Origin: Alphaproteobacteria bacterium
Lineage (GTDB): Bacteria; Pseudomonadota; Alphaproteobacteria; Rickettsiales; SXRF01
Direction of reading: 5' to 3'
DNA length: 64,000 bases
Assembly (NCBI GenBank): GCA_020049775.1
Contig: JAGVLO010000008.1
Span: 188,508-252,507 of the forward strand
The stretch's first letter is position 1; each line of letters opens with the position of its first letter. The notes under the pieces are model-generated. The model was not told where the DNA came from, searched no databases, and saw only the letters and a list, made by a program, of their open reading frames with translations. Shown piece by piece: positions 18,384 to 27,268 of this stretch. The translations under genes and the position numbers were made by a program.

Positions 18384-19787
18384 ATGGCAAAGCCCACATC
18401 CAATTTCATCTGCCAGTCCTGCGGTGCTGTCCACCCTAAATGGTCAGGCAAGTGCGACGCCTGCAACAGCTGGAACAGCATCGCGGAAGAAGCCATCGAA
18501 GCCACCCCCAAGGGACTTAGCTCAGGCAAAGGCAAAAAAATCGAATTTGTAGCACTGGAAGCAGACGCGCAGGAAGCCGCAAGGAATTCATCCGGCATCG
18601 GCGAACTCGACCGCGTACTCGGCGGCGGACTGGTGGCCGGTAGCGCCGTACTGATTGGCGGCGATCCGGGTATCGGCAAATCCACGCTGCTTCTGCAAAT
18701 GGTTGCCACCATCGCCGGTAAAGGTATGAGCTGCGCTTATGTTTCCGGCGAGGAATCCGTGGCGCAGGTGAGTTTGCGCGCCAAGCGCTTAGGCCTTGCC
18801 AGCAAGCATGTGCAGCTTGCAGCGGCCACCTCAGTGCGCGACATCATCGCTACACTGGACACACCCAATCCGGCCGATGTCGTTATCATCGATTCCGTGC
18901 AGACCATGTATCTCGACAATCTCGACGCCGCGCCCGGCACGGTAAGTCAGGTGCGCGCCGCCAGCCACGAACTGATAAAACTGGCCAAGAAGCGCGGCAT
19001 CACCCTGTTCCTCGTCGGCCATGTCACCAAGGACGGGCAGATAGCCGGACCGCGCGTGCTGGAGCATATGGTTGACACCGTATTGTATTTCGAAGGCGAG
19101 CGCGGCCACCAGTTCCGCATCCTGCGCGCAGTCAAAAACCGTTTCGGCGGCACCGATGAAATCGGCGTATTTGAAATGGGAGATGGCGGGCTGAAGGAAG
19201 TGCCAAACCCGTCCGCGCTCTTCCTTTCCACCCATGAACATCCGGTCAGCGGCGCTTGTGTTTTTGCTGGCATGGAAGGTACGCGACCGCTGCTGGTGGA
19301 AGTGCATGCACTGGTAGCACCGTCCTACATGAGTTCCCCGCGCCGCGCCGTCGTCGGCTGGGATACAGGCAGGCTTGCCATGGTGCTGGCCGTGCTGGAA
19401 ACGCGCTGCGGTATCCGTTTTTCTGACAAGGAAGTCTATTTGAGCATCGCAGGCGGCATCCGCGTGAATGAGCCTGCTGCTGACCTCGCAGTAGCGTCAG
19501 CGTTGCTGTCTGCGCTATACGACATGCCGCTGCCGACATCATCCGTTATGTTTGGTGAAATCGGGCTGTCGGGCGAAATACGCAGCGTTTCACGCATGGA
19601 AACACGATTGAAAGAATCTGAAAAGCTAGGATTTAAAGTCGCTTACATTCCAAAAACCAGCGCATTTAAAGGTTTGACGATGCCGCTAAAACATGTAGAA
19701 ACTGTATCCGCTCTGGCGCGAGAATTATTTGGCGCGCAGGCCAGAAAGAAAGCCATGCAAGCAACCGAGGTGGCCGCCTATGATTGA
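18384..19787 (+). CDS. radA: DNA repair protein RadA
   Basis: RecA-like ATPase that drives branch migration during recombinational repair. In 467 residues: N-terminal zinc finger with Cys 10, 13, 24 and 27, Walker A GGDPGIGKS (about 92-100), the RadA-specific KNRFG motif, and a C-terminal Lon-protease-like domain. The stop overlaps the start of cvpA by eight bases (19780-19787). First gene of a radA-cvpA-purF-SDR run conserved in alphaproteobacteria. Confidence 0.96.
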   Translation: MAKPTSNFICQSCGAVHPKWSGKCDACNSWNSIAEEAIEATPKGLSSGKGKKIEFVALEADAQEAARNSSGIGELDRVLGGGLVAGSAVLIGGDPGIGKSTLLLQMVATIAGKGMSCAYVSGEESVAQVSLRAKRLGLASKHVQLAAATSVRDIIATLDTPNPADVVIIDSVQTMYLDNLDAAPGTVSQVRAASHELIKLAKKRGITLFLVGHVTKDGQIAGPRVLEHMVDTVLYFEGERGHQFRILRAVKNRFGGTDEIGVFEMGDGGLKEVPNPSALFLSTHEHPVSGACVFAGMEGTRPLLVEVHALVAPSYMSSPRRAVVGWDTGRLAMVLAVLETRCGIRFSDKEVYLSIAGGIRVNEPAADLAVASALLSALYDMPLPTSSVMFGEIGLSGEIRSVSRMETRLKESEKLGFKVAYIPKTSAFKGLTMPLKHVETVSALARELFGAQARKKAMQATEVAAYD

Positions 19788-20448
19788 AGCGCAACTGAGT
19801 GTATTTGATGCCAGTGTTTTTGCTGTGCTTGCCCTTTCGTGTCTTTTTGCGTTTTTCCGTGGTTTCGTTCGTGAGGTGCTTTCGCTGGGTGCATGGATTG
19901 GTGCTGCCATCGTCACCATTTATTATTTCCCTATGGTCGCTGAAAAAATACGCCCGCATTTCAAAAACCCCATCGGCGCTGCCGGTGTCGGTACGCTGGG
20001 TATTTACACCACGGCGCTTATCTGTTTTTCCATTATCAATACCATCATCCTCAAATTCATCAAAAGCGGTAGTGATGTCGGCATGCTCGACAATCTGCTT
20101 GGGCTTTTCTTTGGCGCATTCCGCGGCGGTGTGATTATCGCGCTGGCATTTTTTCTCTACACAATCGTCGAGCCGGACGAAAAAAAATACCCCGACGAAA
20201 TTAAGAAAGCCCACACCTATCCGTATGTGGAAAGGAGTGCGGCCATGCTGGCCAAGATAGCGCCGGAGTATTTGCGCGAAGTTTCGTCGTTGCAGAAAAA
20301 ACTGCAGCAGGACGAGGCTAACCGACCCAAGATAAGCAGCAGCGAGTTAGACGCCGCACTCAATAACGCAAATAAGCCGGCCTCCGGTACAACAGGCAGC
20401 GCCGTAAGCCTCGGCAATAGCATTGCCGCAGAAACACCCAAACCATAA
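19780..20448 (+). CDS. cvpA: CvpA family membrane protein
   Basis: Inner-membrane protein with four predicted hydrophobic segments in the first 150 residues and a hydrophilic C-terminal tail (about 150-222). Named for colicin V production in E. coli, it is linked to envelope homeostasis and is regularly next to purF, as here. ATG 19780 (MIEAQLSVFDASVF) gives 222 residues and overlaps the radA stop, the normal arrangement; a longer reading from 19729 would lie inside radA. Confidence 0.9.
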   Translation: MIEAQLSVFDASVFAVLALSCLFAFFRGFVREVLSLGAWIGAAIVTIYYFPMVAEKIRPHFKNPIGAAGVGTLGIYTTALICFSIINTIILKFIKSGSDVGMLDNLLGLFFGAFRGGVIIALAFFLYTIVEPDEKKYPDEIKKAHTYPYVERSAAMLAKIAPEYLREVSSLQKKLQQDEANRPKISSSELDAALNNANKPASGTTGSAVSLGNSIAAETPKP

Positions 20449-20462
20449 GAAGAACAATAACA

Positions 20463-21944
20463 ATGACTGCAACTGATATCAGCAACCTTCCCTTCGACGA
20501 CGACAAGCTACATGAAGAATGCGGTGTATTCGGCGTATTCGGCCATAGCGACGCTTCGGCGCACACCGCGCTGGGCTTACATGCACTACAACACCGCGGG
20601 CAGGAAGCGGCAGGCATCGTCAGCTATGACGGCCAGCATTTTTATACCCACCGCGCGCTTGGGCTGGTAGGCGACAATTTCAATTCCGCTGATGTGATTG
20701 GCAAACTCAAAGGTCATATCGCCGTCGGCCACAATCGCTATTCCACTACCGGCGACACGCTGCTACGCAACGTGCAGCCTCTCTATGGTGATTTTTCCTT
20801 CGGCGGGCTAGCGGTAGCGCATAACGGCAACCTCACCAACGCCATGACGCTGCGCAAGCAGCTCATCGAAAATGGCTGCCTGTTTCAATCCACCTCAGAT
20901 ACAGAAGTGATTATACACCTCATCGCCCTGTCTAAGAAAACCTCGGTCGAGGACCGGCTGGTGGACGCACTGACGCGTGTTGAAGGTGCATATTCGTTGG
21001 TCGCCATGGCAGATGATATGCTGATTGGCGTACGTGATCCGCTGGGTATCCGACCGCTGGTCATGGGCAAGCTGGGCGACACTATCCTGCTTGCGTCCGA
21101 AACCTGCGCGCTTGATATTTGTGGCGCCGAATTCGTACGCGATATTGAACCGGGAGAAATCGTTATCATCACCGCGCAGGGCATGCGCTCTATCAAGCCG
21201 TTCCCCAAAGTACAAAAACGCTTCTGCATCTTTGAATATATTTATTTTGCCCGTCCGGATTCCTCCACCGAAGGCCGCAACGTCTATGAAACACGCAAGC
21301 GCATCGGCGCACAGCTGGCGCAGGAATCACCGGTAGATGCCGATGTGGTAGTGCCGGTGCCAGACTCGGGCATTCCCGGTGCGCTCGGTTATGCCAACCA
21401 GTCGGGCATTCCCTTTGAACTTGGCATTATCCGCAACCATTATGTAGGCCGCACGTTCATCGAACCGAGCGATCAGGTGCGCCACCTCGGCGTAAAGCTC
21501 AAGCATAACGGCAACCGCGCCATGCTCAAGGACAAGCGCGTTATCCTTGTTGATGACAGTATCGTGCGCGGCACCACCTCGAAAAAAATCGTCAACATGG
21601 TGCGTGACGCCGGTGCCAAAGAAGTGCATATGCGCATCGCAAGCCCGCCAACCACTCATTCCTGCTTCTATGGTGTGGATACGCCGACGCGTGACCAGTT
21701 GCTGGCCGCACGTTATGACGTAGCGGAAATGGCAAAGCTGATACATGTAGATAGCCTTGCCTTCATCTCACTGGACGGCATGTACCGTGCCGTGGCCGAC
21801 GTTAAGCGCAATAATAAGTCCCCGCAATTTTGTGATGCCTGTTTCTCCGGTGAATATCCGGTGCCGCTGACTGATTTTGACGGACAATCCACCAACACCA
21901 GTAAGCAGAAAGACCTCATTACGCTGGTATCGGGGCAGAAGTGA
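20463..21944 (+). CDS. purF: Amidophosphoribosyltransferase
   Basis: First committed step of purine synthesis: glutamine plus PRPP to phosphoribosylamine. 493 residues with a short propeptide before the catalytic Cys (EECGVFGV), the glutaminase motifs LQHRGQEAAGI and GHNRYSTTG, and the PRPP loop VILVDDSIVRGTT. Cysteines in KRFCIF and CDACFSGEYP suggest the iron-sulfur-containing Bacillus-type enzyme. The stop overlaps the GTG of the next gene. Confidence 0.97.
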   Translation: MTATDISNLPFDDDKLHEECGVFGVFGHSDASAHTALGLHALQHRGQEAAGIVSYDGQHFYTHRALGLVGDNFNSADVIGKLKGHIAVGHNRYSTTGDTLLRNVQPLYGDFSFGGLAVAHNGNLTNAMTLRKQLIENGCLFQSTSDTEVIIHLIALSKKTSVEDRLVDALTRVEGAYSLVAMADDMLIGVRDPLGIRPLVMGKLGDTILLASETCALDICGAEFVRDIEPGEIVIITAQGMRSIKPFPKVQKRFCIFEYIYFARPDSSTEGRNVYETRKRIGAQLAQESPVDADVVVPVPDSGIPGALGYANQSGIPFELGIIRNHYVGRTFIEPSDQVRHLGVKLKHNGNRAMLKDKRVILVDDSIVRGTTSKKIVNMVRDAGAKEVHMRIASPPTTHSCFYGVDTPTRDQLLAARYDVAEMAKLIHVDSLAFISLDGMYRAVADVKRNNKSPQFCDACFSGEYPVPLTDFDGQSTNTSKQKDLITLVSGQK

Positions 21945-22648
21945 CGATTACGGCTAACACGCGCATTGCCCTGATTACCGGTGCTTCAAAAGGTATTGGC
22001 GCCGCTGTGGCAAAGCGCTTCGCGCTCGAAAACATGCATGTCATCCTCACCGGTCGCGATATGAAAGGGCTGGTAGCCACCGACGACGCTATACGCGCTC
22101 AGGGCCACGCCGCCACACTAGTAGAAATCGACCTCACCGATTACGAGAAAGTCGAGATGCTGGCCGCACAGGTTGCACAGCGTTTCGGCAGGCTCGATGT
22201 GTTGATAGGTAATGCCGGATTGCTTGGCGAGCTTTCGCCGCTAGCACATCAAGCTCCCGCCGATTGGGAAAAAGTCATGGCCATCAATGTCAACGCCAAC
22301 TGGCAACTGATACGCTGCTTCGACGCGCTTTTGAAAGCAAGCAATGCGCCGCGCGCCATGTTTGTTACCTCAGGCGTCACCAAGCGTGTGCATCCCTATT
22401 GGGGTGCTTACGCCACCAGCAAGGCGGCGCTGGAAATGATGGTTCAGATATACGCTGCAGAAAATGCCAAGACCCCGCTTAAGGCAAATCTTATCGACCC
22501 TGGTGCTGTGCGCACGCGCATGCGTGCATCTGCCTTCCCCGGTGAAGACCCGATGACATTGCCGGCACCGGAAGACATCACCGATATTTTTGTTACGCTA
22601 GCCAGCCCGTCGCTACAGGAAACCGGCGTCAAATTCAATGCGAGGTAA
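21941..22648 (+). CDS. Short-chain dehydrogenase/reductase
   Basis: NAD(P)-dependent oxidoreductase of 235 residues with the cofactor motif TGASKGIG (about 14-21), NAG near position 90, catalytic Ser in VTSGV and YATSK (YxxxK). GTG 21941 overlaps the purF stop, suggesting coupled translation. Substrate unknown; SDRs immediately after purF are common in alphaproteobacteria. Confidence 0.9.
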   Translation: MTITANTRIALITGASKGIGAAVAKRFALENMHVILTGRDMKGLVATDDAIRAQGHAATLVEIDLTDYEKVEMLAAQVAQRFGRLDVLIGNAGLLGELSPLAHQAPADWEKVMAINVNANWQLIRCFDALLKASNAPRAMFVTSGVTKRVHPYWGAYATSKAALEMMVQIYAAENAKTPLKANLIDPGAVRTRMRASAFPGEDPMTLPAPEDITDIFVTLASPSLQETGVKFNAR

Positions 22649-23371
22649 ATGATGGAACCCCTAATTATTGCCCTGTTACGTGCGCTGCGCTCTTTGCTTG
22701 CGCCCGGCATGTTCGGTATTTTTATCCGCTCGGTGCTGATTACTGTTGCCGCGCTCATTGCCTTTATATTTCTTACCAGCACCATCTTCAGCGTGATGGC
22801 AAGCTTCATGAGCGACGACAACGCATGGAAATATTTCCTGCCATGGATCGGCGGTTTCGGCTCCGGCATTCTGGCGTGGTTTTTATTCCCGGGCATCATG
22901 CCGATTATTGTCAATTTCTTCGATACCCGTATAGCCACCATCATCGAAAAACACGACTACCCGACCGCGATGCCCGCCGCTCCTACTGATTTCTGGGCAG
23001 AGCTGAAACATGATGCAAAATTTTCTGCGATGGCGATTGGACTCAATATCCTTATCCTGCCGCTCTATTTATTAATGCCGGGGTTGCACCTGATACCGTT
23101 TTATATGCTCAACGGCTACCTGCTGGGGCGCGAATTTTTCATGATGGTAGCCAAGCGCTATGTGTCCGTCGGTGCCGCCGCCGCCATACGTGAACAGCAC
23201 TCGCGCAATATATTCATTGCCGGTGTTATTCTGGCCATCATGGCAACTCTGCCCTTCCTCAACCTAATCGCCCCCTTCTGGGGTATTGCCGCCATGGTAC
23301 ATCTCTATCACCAGCTCTCGGCCCTGCCGGCAAGCCCTATGATAGAAAATAATATTTCTAGAAAACAATAA
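22649..23371 (+). CDS. EI24/CysZ-like membrane protein
   Basis: 240-residue integral membrane protein with about four or five hydrophobic segments. The overall pattern, including PFYMLNGYLLGREFFMMVAKR, is that of the EI24 domain family that includes CysZ, a sulfate permease. Transport of sulfate is only inferred. Two ATGs in a row (22649, 22652) follow GAGGTAA; either may be used. It follows the SDR gene directly and is probably in the purF operon. Confidence 0.8.
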   Translation: MMEPLIIALLRALRSLLAPGMFGIFIRSVLITVAALIAFIFLTSTIFSVMASFMSDDNAWKYFLPWIGGFGSGILAWFLFPGIMPIIVNFFDTRIATIIEKHDYPTAMPAAPTDFWAELKHDAKFSAMAIGLNILILPLYLLMPGLHLIPFYMLNGYLLGREFFMMVAKRYVSVGAAAAIREQHSRNIFIAGVILAIMATLPFLNLIAPFWGIAAMVHLYHQLSALPASPMIENNISRKQ

Positions 23372-23521
23372 GTTGATATTATCCGGCTGACATAGACTCT
23401 TCACAAAATTATTGTGACCGCAGATAAAAAATTTGTTACCATTAAAACATAGGGTTAAGCAAATTCCAGGTGTTTTTGGCTGGATATTTCTGGCCGGATA
23501 TTTTTTGCAAAAGGACTAGCC

Positions 23522-23851
23522 ATGGCCGACCAGTTCAACGTCAATAATATTATCAGCGAAGACACACGCAAAAAAGCTGTGGATGCAGTCAGCAACGCCT
23601 ATAGCAGCACCAAGAAAACGGTGACCAAAGGCTATGAGGATATGACAGGTTCCAAAACCAGCAACACAGATTTTTCACGCATGGCGCAGGACGCCTTTGA
23701 ACAAATCGGTGAGCTTCTCAAGCAGGGTGCGGAATTTGCCTCAAAAACGTTTAATAGCGCAGTAGAAGGTGGCAAGGGCCTGATAGACAATATAAGCAAC
23801 AATGCCCCGAAAAACCCTGACAATGACCGCAATCGCGGAGGCAGGCAATAA
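23522..23851 (+). CDS. Small hydrophilic helical protein (109 aa)
   Basis: Unrecognised. Begins MADQFNVNNIISEDTRKK, mostly amphipathic helix with a glycine-poor core, then an Asn/Arg-rich tail. It resembles phasin-like or stress-type proteins in composition only. AAGGA precedes the ATG. The upstream region has a tandem 14-bp repeat (23477-23504, TGGCTGGATATTT / TGGCCGGATATTT). The stop overlaps the next ATG by one base, so the pair is probably translated together. Confidence 0.6.
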   Translation: MADQFNVNNIISEDTRKKAVDAVSNAYSSTKKTVTKGYEDMTGSKTSNTDFSRMAQDAFEQIGELLKQGAEFASKTFNSAVEGGKGLIDNISNNAPKNPDNDRNRGGRQ

Positions 23852-24147
23852 TGGCCGATCCCATAGGCACAGCAACTGACGCCACCAAGCAAGTGATAGT
23901 GGACGGCTTAGAAGGCAGCGTAACTACTGCCGTAAACACCGCACAGGCGGCCATGGACACGGGTGATGACCCTAACCCCTTCCTGCACGCTATGAAAGTG
24001 GCGGGGACTGCCGCGGAAGGTGCCGCAAATACCGCAGGCAAAATGGCCGGAACCGCTGTTACTGGCATAAAAAATGTTGGTGTAGAGGCACTGTCCGCCC
24101 CTCCGCTTACCACCCCCGGTACAACAGGCTCAGTACTTAAAAGATAA
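23851..24147 (+). CDS. Small Ala/Thr/Gly-rich protein (98 aa)
   Basis: Unrecognised. Composition is dominated by Ala, Thr, Gly and Val, with an A-G-A repeat-like stretch around 52-70. Both this protein and its upstream neighbour start MAD and lack cysteine and signal peptides. The ATG overlaps the preceding stop as TAATG (23849-23853). A structural or storage role is possible but not supported by any motif. Confidence 0.55.
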   Translation: MADPIGTATDATKQVIVDGLEGSVTTAVNTAQAAMDTGDDPNPFLHAMKVAGTAAEGAANTAGKMAGTAVTGIKNVGVEALSAPPLTTPGTTGSVLKR

Positions 24148-24264
24148 GCTGGCCGCGCTTCTTAGCCCCTAAATCCCATTATTAACTACTAGACAATTCT
24201 GTCTAATTTCTTTACACAGCGTAACGGCTAATCGGGCAACAATCTTAGGTTATTGACGTTATAT

Positions 24265-25071
24265 ATGTGCTGGAGTGGTGAAGCATCGGCAGCGTTGGCT
24301 GCACTCGGGTTTGCAAGCACCGGTTATGCAATCCATAAAAAACAATCCAAGCTATTGTGGTTGCCGTTAGCCTATTTTTCACTCATGGAAGCACTGCAGG
24401 CCTATACTTATTCCGTCATCGACGAATGCGGCCTTCCTGAGAACCAGATAGCAACATTGCTAGGCTACCTGCATATTTGTTTCCAGCCGTTCTTTGCCAA
24501 CATGGTGGCCCTGTATTTCATCCCCAAGCGGCTGGCGCGTAAAATAGCGCCTTTTGCGTACGGAGTGTGCTTTGTTGCTGCAATCATGATGCTGATTAAG
24601 CTCTATCCGTTTGAGTGGGCACCGCGCTGTGTTGCAGGGGTGCGGCCCATGTGCGGCGAAGCACTGTGCGCATTCAGTGGCAACTGGCACATCGCATGGG
24701 CATTGCCCATCAGCGATATCGGCTATGACCGTTTTTCATGGTATTTCCTTGCCGCCTTTATGATGCCTTTTTTCTACGGTTCGTGGCGCTGGACGATATA
24801 TCATCTCCTTACCGGCCCGTTCCTTGCGCGCCTAACCACTGACAATGTTAATGAGTGGCCAGCAGTATGGTGTCTGCTGTCTATCGACCTCTTGATAATT
24901 GTAGCCAATACGCGAGTCAAAAATTACATGTACGTGCGCCGCTGGCCAGGCTGGGGCAGACATAACCAGCCTAAACAACCCAAGGCATCTGTGCCTGATG
25001 CAGCGACAAGCCCCTCATTTGCCAATGAAAAAGCGCCCAATGCCAGTCTGGCGGACCAGCCTGCTTCCTAA
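24265..25071 (+). CDS. Multi-pass membrane protein starting MCWS
   Basis: About 268 residues with seven or so hydrophobic segments and a hydrophilic Pro/Ala-rich tail (from about 230). The N-terminus MCWSGEAS and conserved Cys/Trp content resemble the alphaproteobacterial family DUF5765, whose function is unknown. ATG 24265 is preferred over a TTG at 24253 because related proteins start MCWS. Stands alone between small genes. Confidence 0.65.
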   Translation: MCWSGEASAALAALGFASTGYAIHKKQSKLLWLPLAYFSLMEALQAYTYSVIDECGLPENQIATLLGYLHICFQPFFANMVALYFIPKRLARKIAPFAYGVCFVAAIMMLIKLYPFEWAPRCVAGVRPMCGEALCAFSGNWHIAWALPISDIGYDRFSWYFLAAFMMPFFYGSWRWTIYHLLTGPFLARLTTDNVNEWPAVWCLLSIDLLIIVANTRVKNYMYVRRWPGWGRHNQPKQPKASVPDAATSPSFANEKAPNASLADQPAS

Positions 25072-25167
25072 ATTCGTCATGTATTCTTAACTTTTTAAAA
25101 GCATTTTCCCGCTATAATGACGCTTGGTGGCGGCTATGCGCAACAACCATTATACGTTGAATTTATT

Positions 25168-26376
25168 ATGAATATTGAAGATCTTATTATTGTTGACGTA
25201 CCACATGCCGACCGCGTGCCGACCAAGGATTTATCATGGAAAAAAGGCGCGTTCTTCCCCGCCGAAGAATGCGACCGCCAACTGCTCATTGGCACACTGG
25301 AAGATGAAGGGCATATCCCCGAGGGCATAAGGTCAGTCGCTGTACGCCCAAAAGATTCCAAGGCCGGCACTGCCGTTATGATTGAAAAAGGACCGGATGC
25401 CTACCGTCATCTAGTCAATGTAGCCGTGGGTATGCTGGACAAACAGCTGGGCGAAAAAGAAACCATCGAAGGCATCCGCAGTAACTGGCATAACTTTACC
25501 GAGAGCAACAGTTTTGAAGACGCAGAGAAGCTGGCGCGTAAACAGAAATTCGGCAATATCATGCAAGCCCTTTTCGCCGACAGCAAGGCCGTGCGCGCAA
25601 AGGTATTTGAAGACCGTGTAGGTGGTAATTACCTGCGACCCGTCAGCAGTGAACCGGCGGTGGCCGCCCGCAACATGCTTGATATCAAACCGGTCGATCG
25701 GATACTTATAATCGGTGAAAAGGATGGTATCTCCTTTAATACCCTCAAGACCATCGATACCGCCTTCCGCACACAAACAGCTGCAGAAGCACAAATCGGC
25801 GGCATCGTCATGACACACCCCGACCCGGCGGAATATGAAAAGCTGGTAGCGGGTATTACCACTATGAAAAAAGAGAAAAAGCTCAAAGGTGCTGTGACCT
25901 GTATGCCTTATGAGGAAGCCATGGAAGAAATGCTGCCAAAGGCCAATTTCGTATTCAACTGCCAGCCCATGGATAATGGCGTCGCCGACAATGATATGAT
26001 TGAGCGCGTGCGCAACCGCACTAATGAAACGGCCCTATTCGTGAATTTAAAGGGGGTTCCTGTTGAGCGCAACAAAACCAGCGCGGTATGGAATGATGCA
26101 GCGCTTGAACGTACGCTGTTTGTAGAGGACATGCAGCGTCAAGCAAATCTTGATCGCACTCATAATGAACGTATGCGCGCCCTTGCCGAGCGCGCCATCG
26201 AAAATTGCCTTGCGTCACGTATGCTTGGCCGCCAGCCTGTACGCGACCGCCTGCTTATGGACCCTACTGACTACAAGAAATTTGTCTCGCAAGCAGGCAC
26301 GCGCCCTCGTCCGGACGCGCCTAAATCCCCGATTGATCATGCCGAGCGCCCCAGCGATCCCCCCCATCTGTCATAG
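25168..26376 (+). CDS. Glutamyl-tRNA-reductase-like Rossmann protein, catalytic motif missing
   Basis: 402 residues. From about residue 70 the order of motifs follows glutamyl-tRNA reductase (GluTR): YRHLVNVAVG...LGEKETIEGI matches the HLFRVAxGLDSMxxGExQILGQV region, DRILIIGEKDG the nucleotide-binding strand, PKANFVFNCQP the ADVVISAT segment, and LFVEDMQRQANLDRTHNER the C-terminal dimerisation helix start. The catalytic SCNR cysteine motif is not seen. The similarity is by eye. TATAAT at 25113-25118 looks like a -10 element and overlaps the upstream ATG at 25117, which favours ATG 25168, although neither start has a clear ribosome site. Confidence 0.55.
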   Translation: MNIEDLIIVDVPHADRVPTKDLSWKKGAFFPAEECDRQLLIGTLEDEGHIPEGIRSVAVRPKDSKAGTAVMIEKGPDAYRHLVNVAVGMLDKQLGEKETIEGIRSNWHNFTESNSFEDAEKLARKQKFGNIMQALFADSKAVRAKVFEDRVGGNYLRPVSSEPAVAARNMLDIKPVDRILIIGEKDGISFNTLKTIDTAFRTQTAAEAQIGGIVMTHPDPAEYEKLVAGITTMKKEKKLKGAVTCMPYEEAMEEMLPKANFVFNCQPMDNGVADNDMIERVRNRTNETALFVNLKGVPVERNKTSAVWNDAALERTLFVEDMQRQANLDRTHNERMRALAERAIENCLASRMLGRQPVRDRLLMDPTDYKKFVSQAGTRPRPDAPKSPIDHAERPSDPPHLS

Positions 26377-26433
26377 TTGATTTATTGTTTATTAACTCAT
26401 AAATGGGTATAGTTCGCGGCTGTAGAACATCGA

Positions 26434-27261
26434 TTGCCGTGGAACGCGCCAGTGCCTGCCATTATTTTCTCACTGCTATTATTGTTTGCGAGTCTATCTC
26501 CTGTGTATGCGGGCAGCTTTGAAAATGCCGAGCATTTTGAAACGCGCCGCGTACCTTCATATCAATATGGCGTATATGACCCTTCTCAGCAGCCTCCGCC
26601 AAAAAAAAGCGATACCACGGCCCGTGCCAGGAATGAACAACCTTGCTGTCGCGCTGGTGGTGCGCCGCGCTGGTATGCAGGCCTTAGCGGCTTTATCGTT
26701 TTCCTGCAGGATGTGAGTATTACGCTGGAATCATCCAGCCTTGTGCTGGGCAGCAATGATGACCAATACACCACCGATTTCGGGTTTGGCTTTGGAGCGC
26801 AGATTGGTTATTTCGTGACGCCGGACATTCGTGCGGAGTTTGAACTGGCCGCACGCTTCAATGATCTTGACAGGCTAAACGGCCAAGCGCCGCAATTAAA
26901 CCAGGGTGAATATTCAGCGCATAAATCACTGGCCTATATGCTCAACGGCTATTACGACTTCCACAACTCCAGCAGCTTTACGCCCTATCTGGGGCTGGGC
27001 GCTGGGTTGGCATTTGTAAAAGCTCCGGTGCAGTATGATGGGTTTGGCCAATTCCTATCGGTGTACACACCGGCCTACCAGTTCATGGCTGGCGTAAGCT
27101 ATATGATTGACACCGGAGGCTTAAATCCTTTCATTGTACATGCAGGTTACCGTTATTTCACCGGCGCAGACCCCGAGCAGGATTTCAAGCACTTCCCTGT
27201 TACGGGAACGTATTCCAATGATTCGCACAATTTCGAGCTAGGCGGAAAAATTCTTTTCTAG
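26434..27261 (+). CDS. Outer-membrane beta-barrel protein
   Basis: 275 residues with a signal peptide (about 1-26, LSPVYAG) and, from about residue 80, alternating hydrophobic strands ending in FELGGKILF, a typical C-terminal aromatic strand of small eight-stranded barrels (OmpA/Omp25-like). A short Pro/Lys-rich and CC-containing segment (about 50-75) precedes the barrel. The start is TTG 26434 or GTG 26452; no strong ribosome site decides. Converges on the Nudix gene with seven bases between. Confidence 0.8.
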   Translation: MPWNAPVPAIIFSLLLLFASLSPVYAGSFENAEHFETRRVPSYQYGVYDPSQQPPPKKSDTTARARNEQPCCRAGGAPRWYAGLSGFIVFLQDVSITLESSSLVLGSNDDQYTTDFGFGFGAQIGYFVTPDIRAEFELAARFNDLDRLNGQAPQLNQGEYSAHKSLAYMLNGYYDFHNSSSFTPYLGLGAGLAFVKAPVQYDGFGQFLSVYTPAYQFMAGVSYMIDTGGLNPFIVHAGYRYFTGADPEQDFKHFPVTGTYSNDSHNFELGGKILF

Positions 27262-27268
27262 GCAACGC

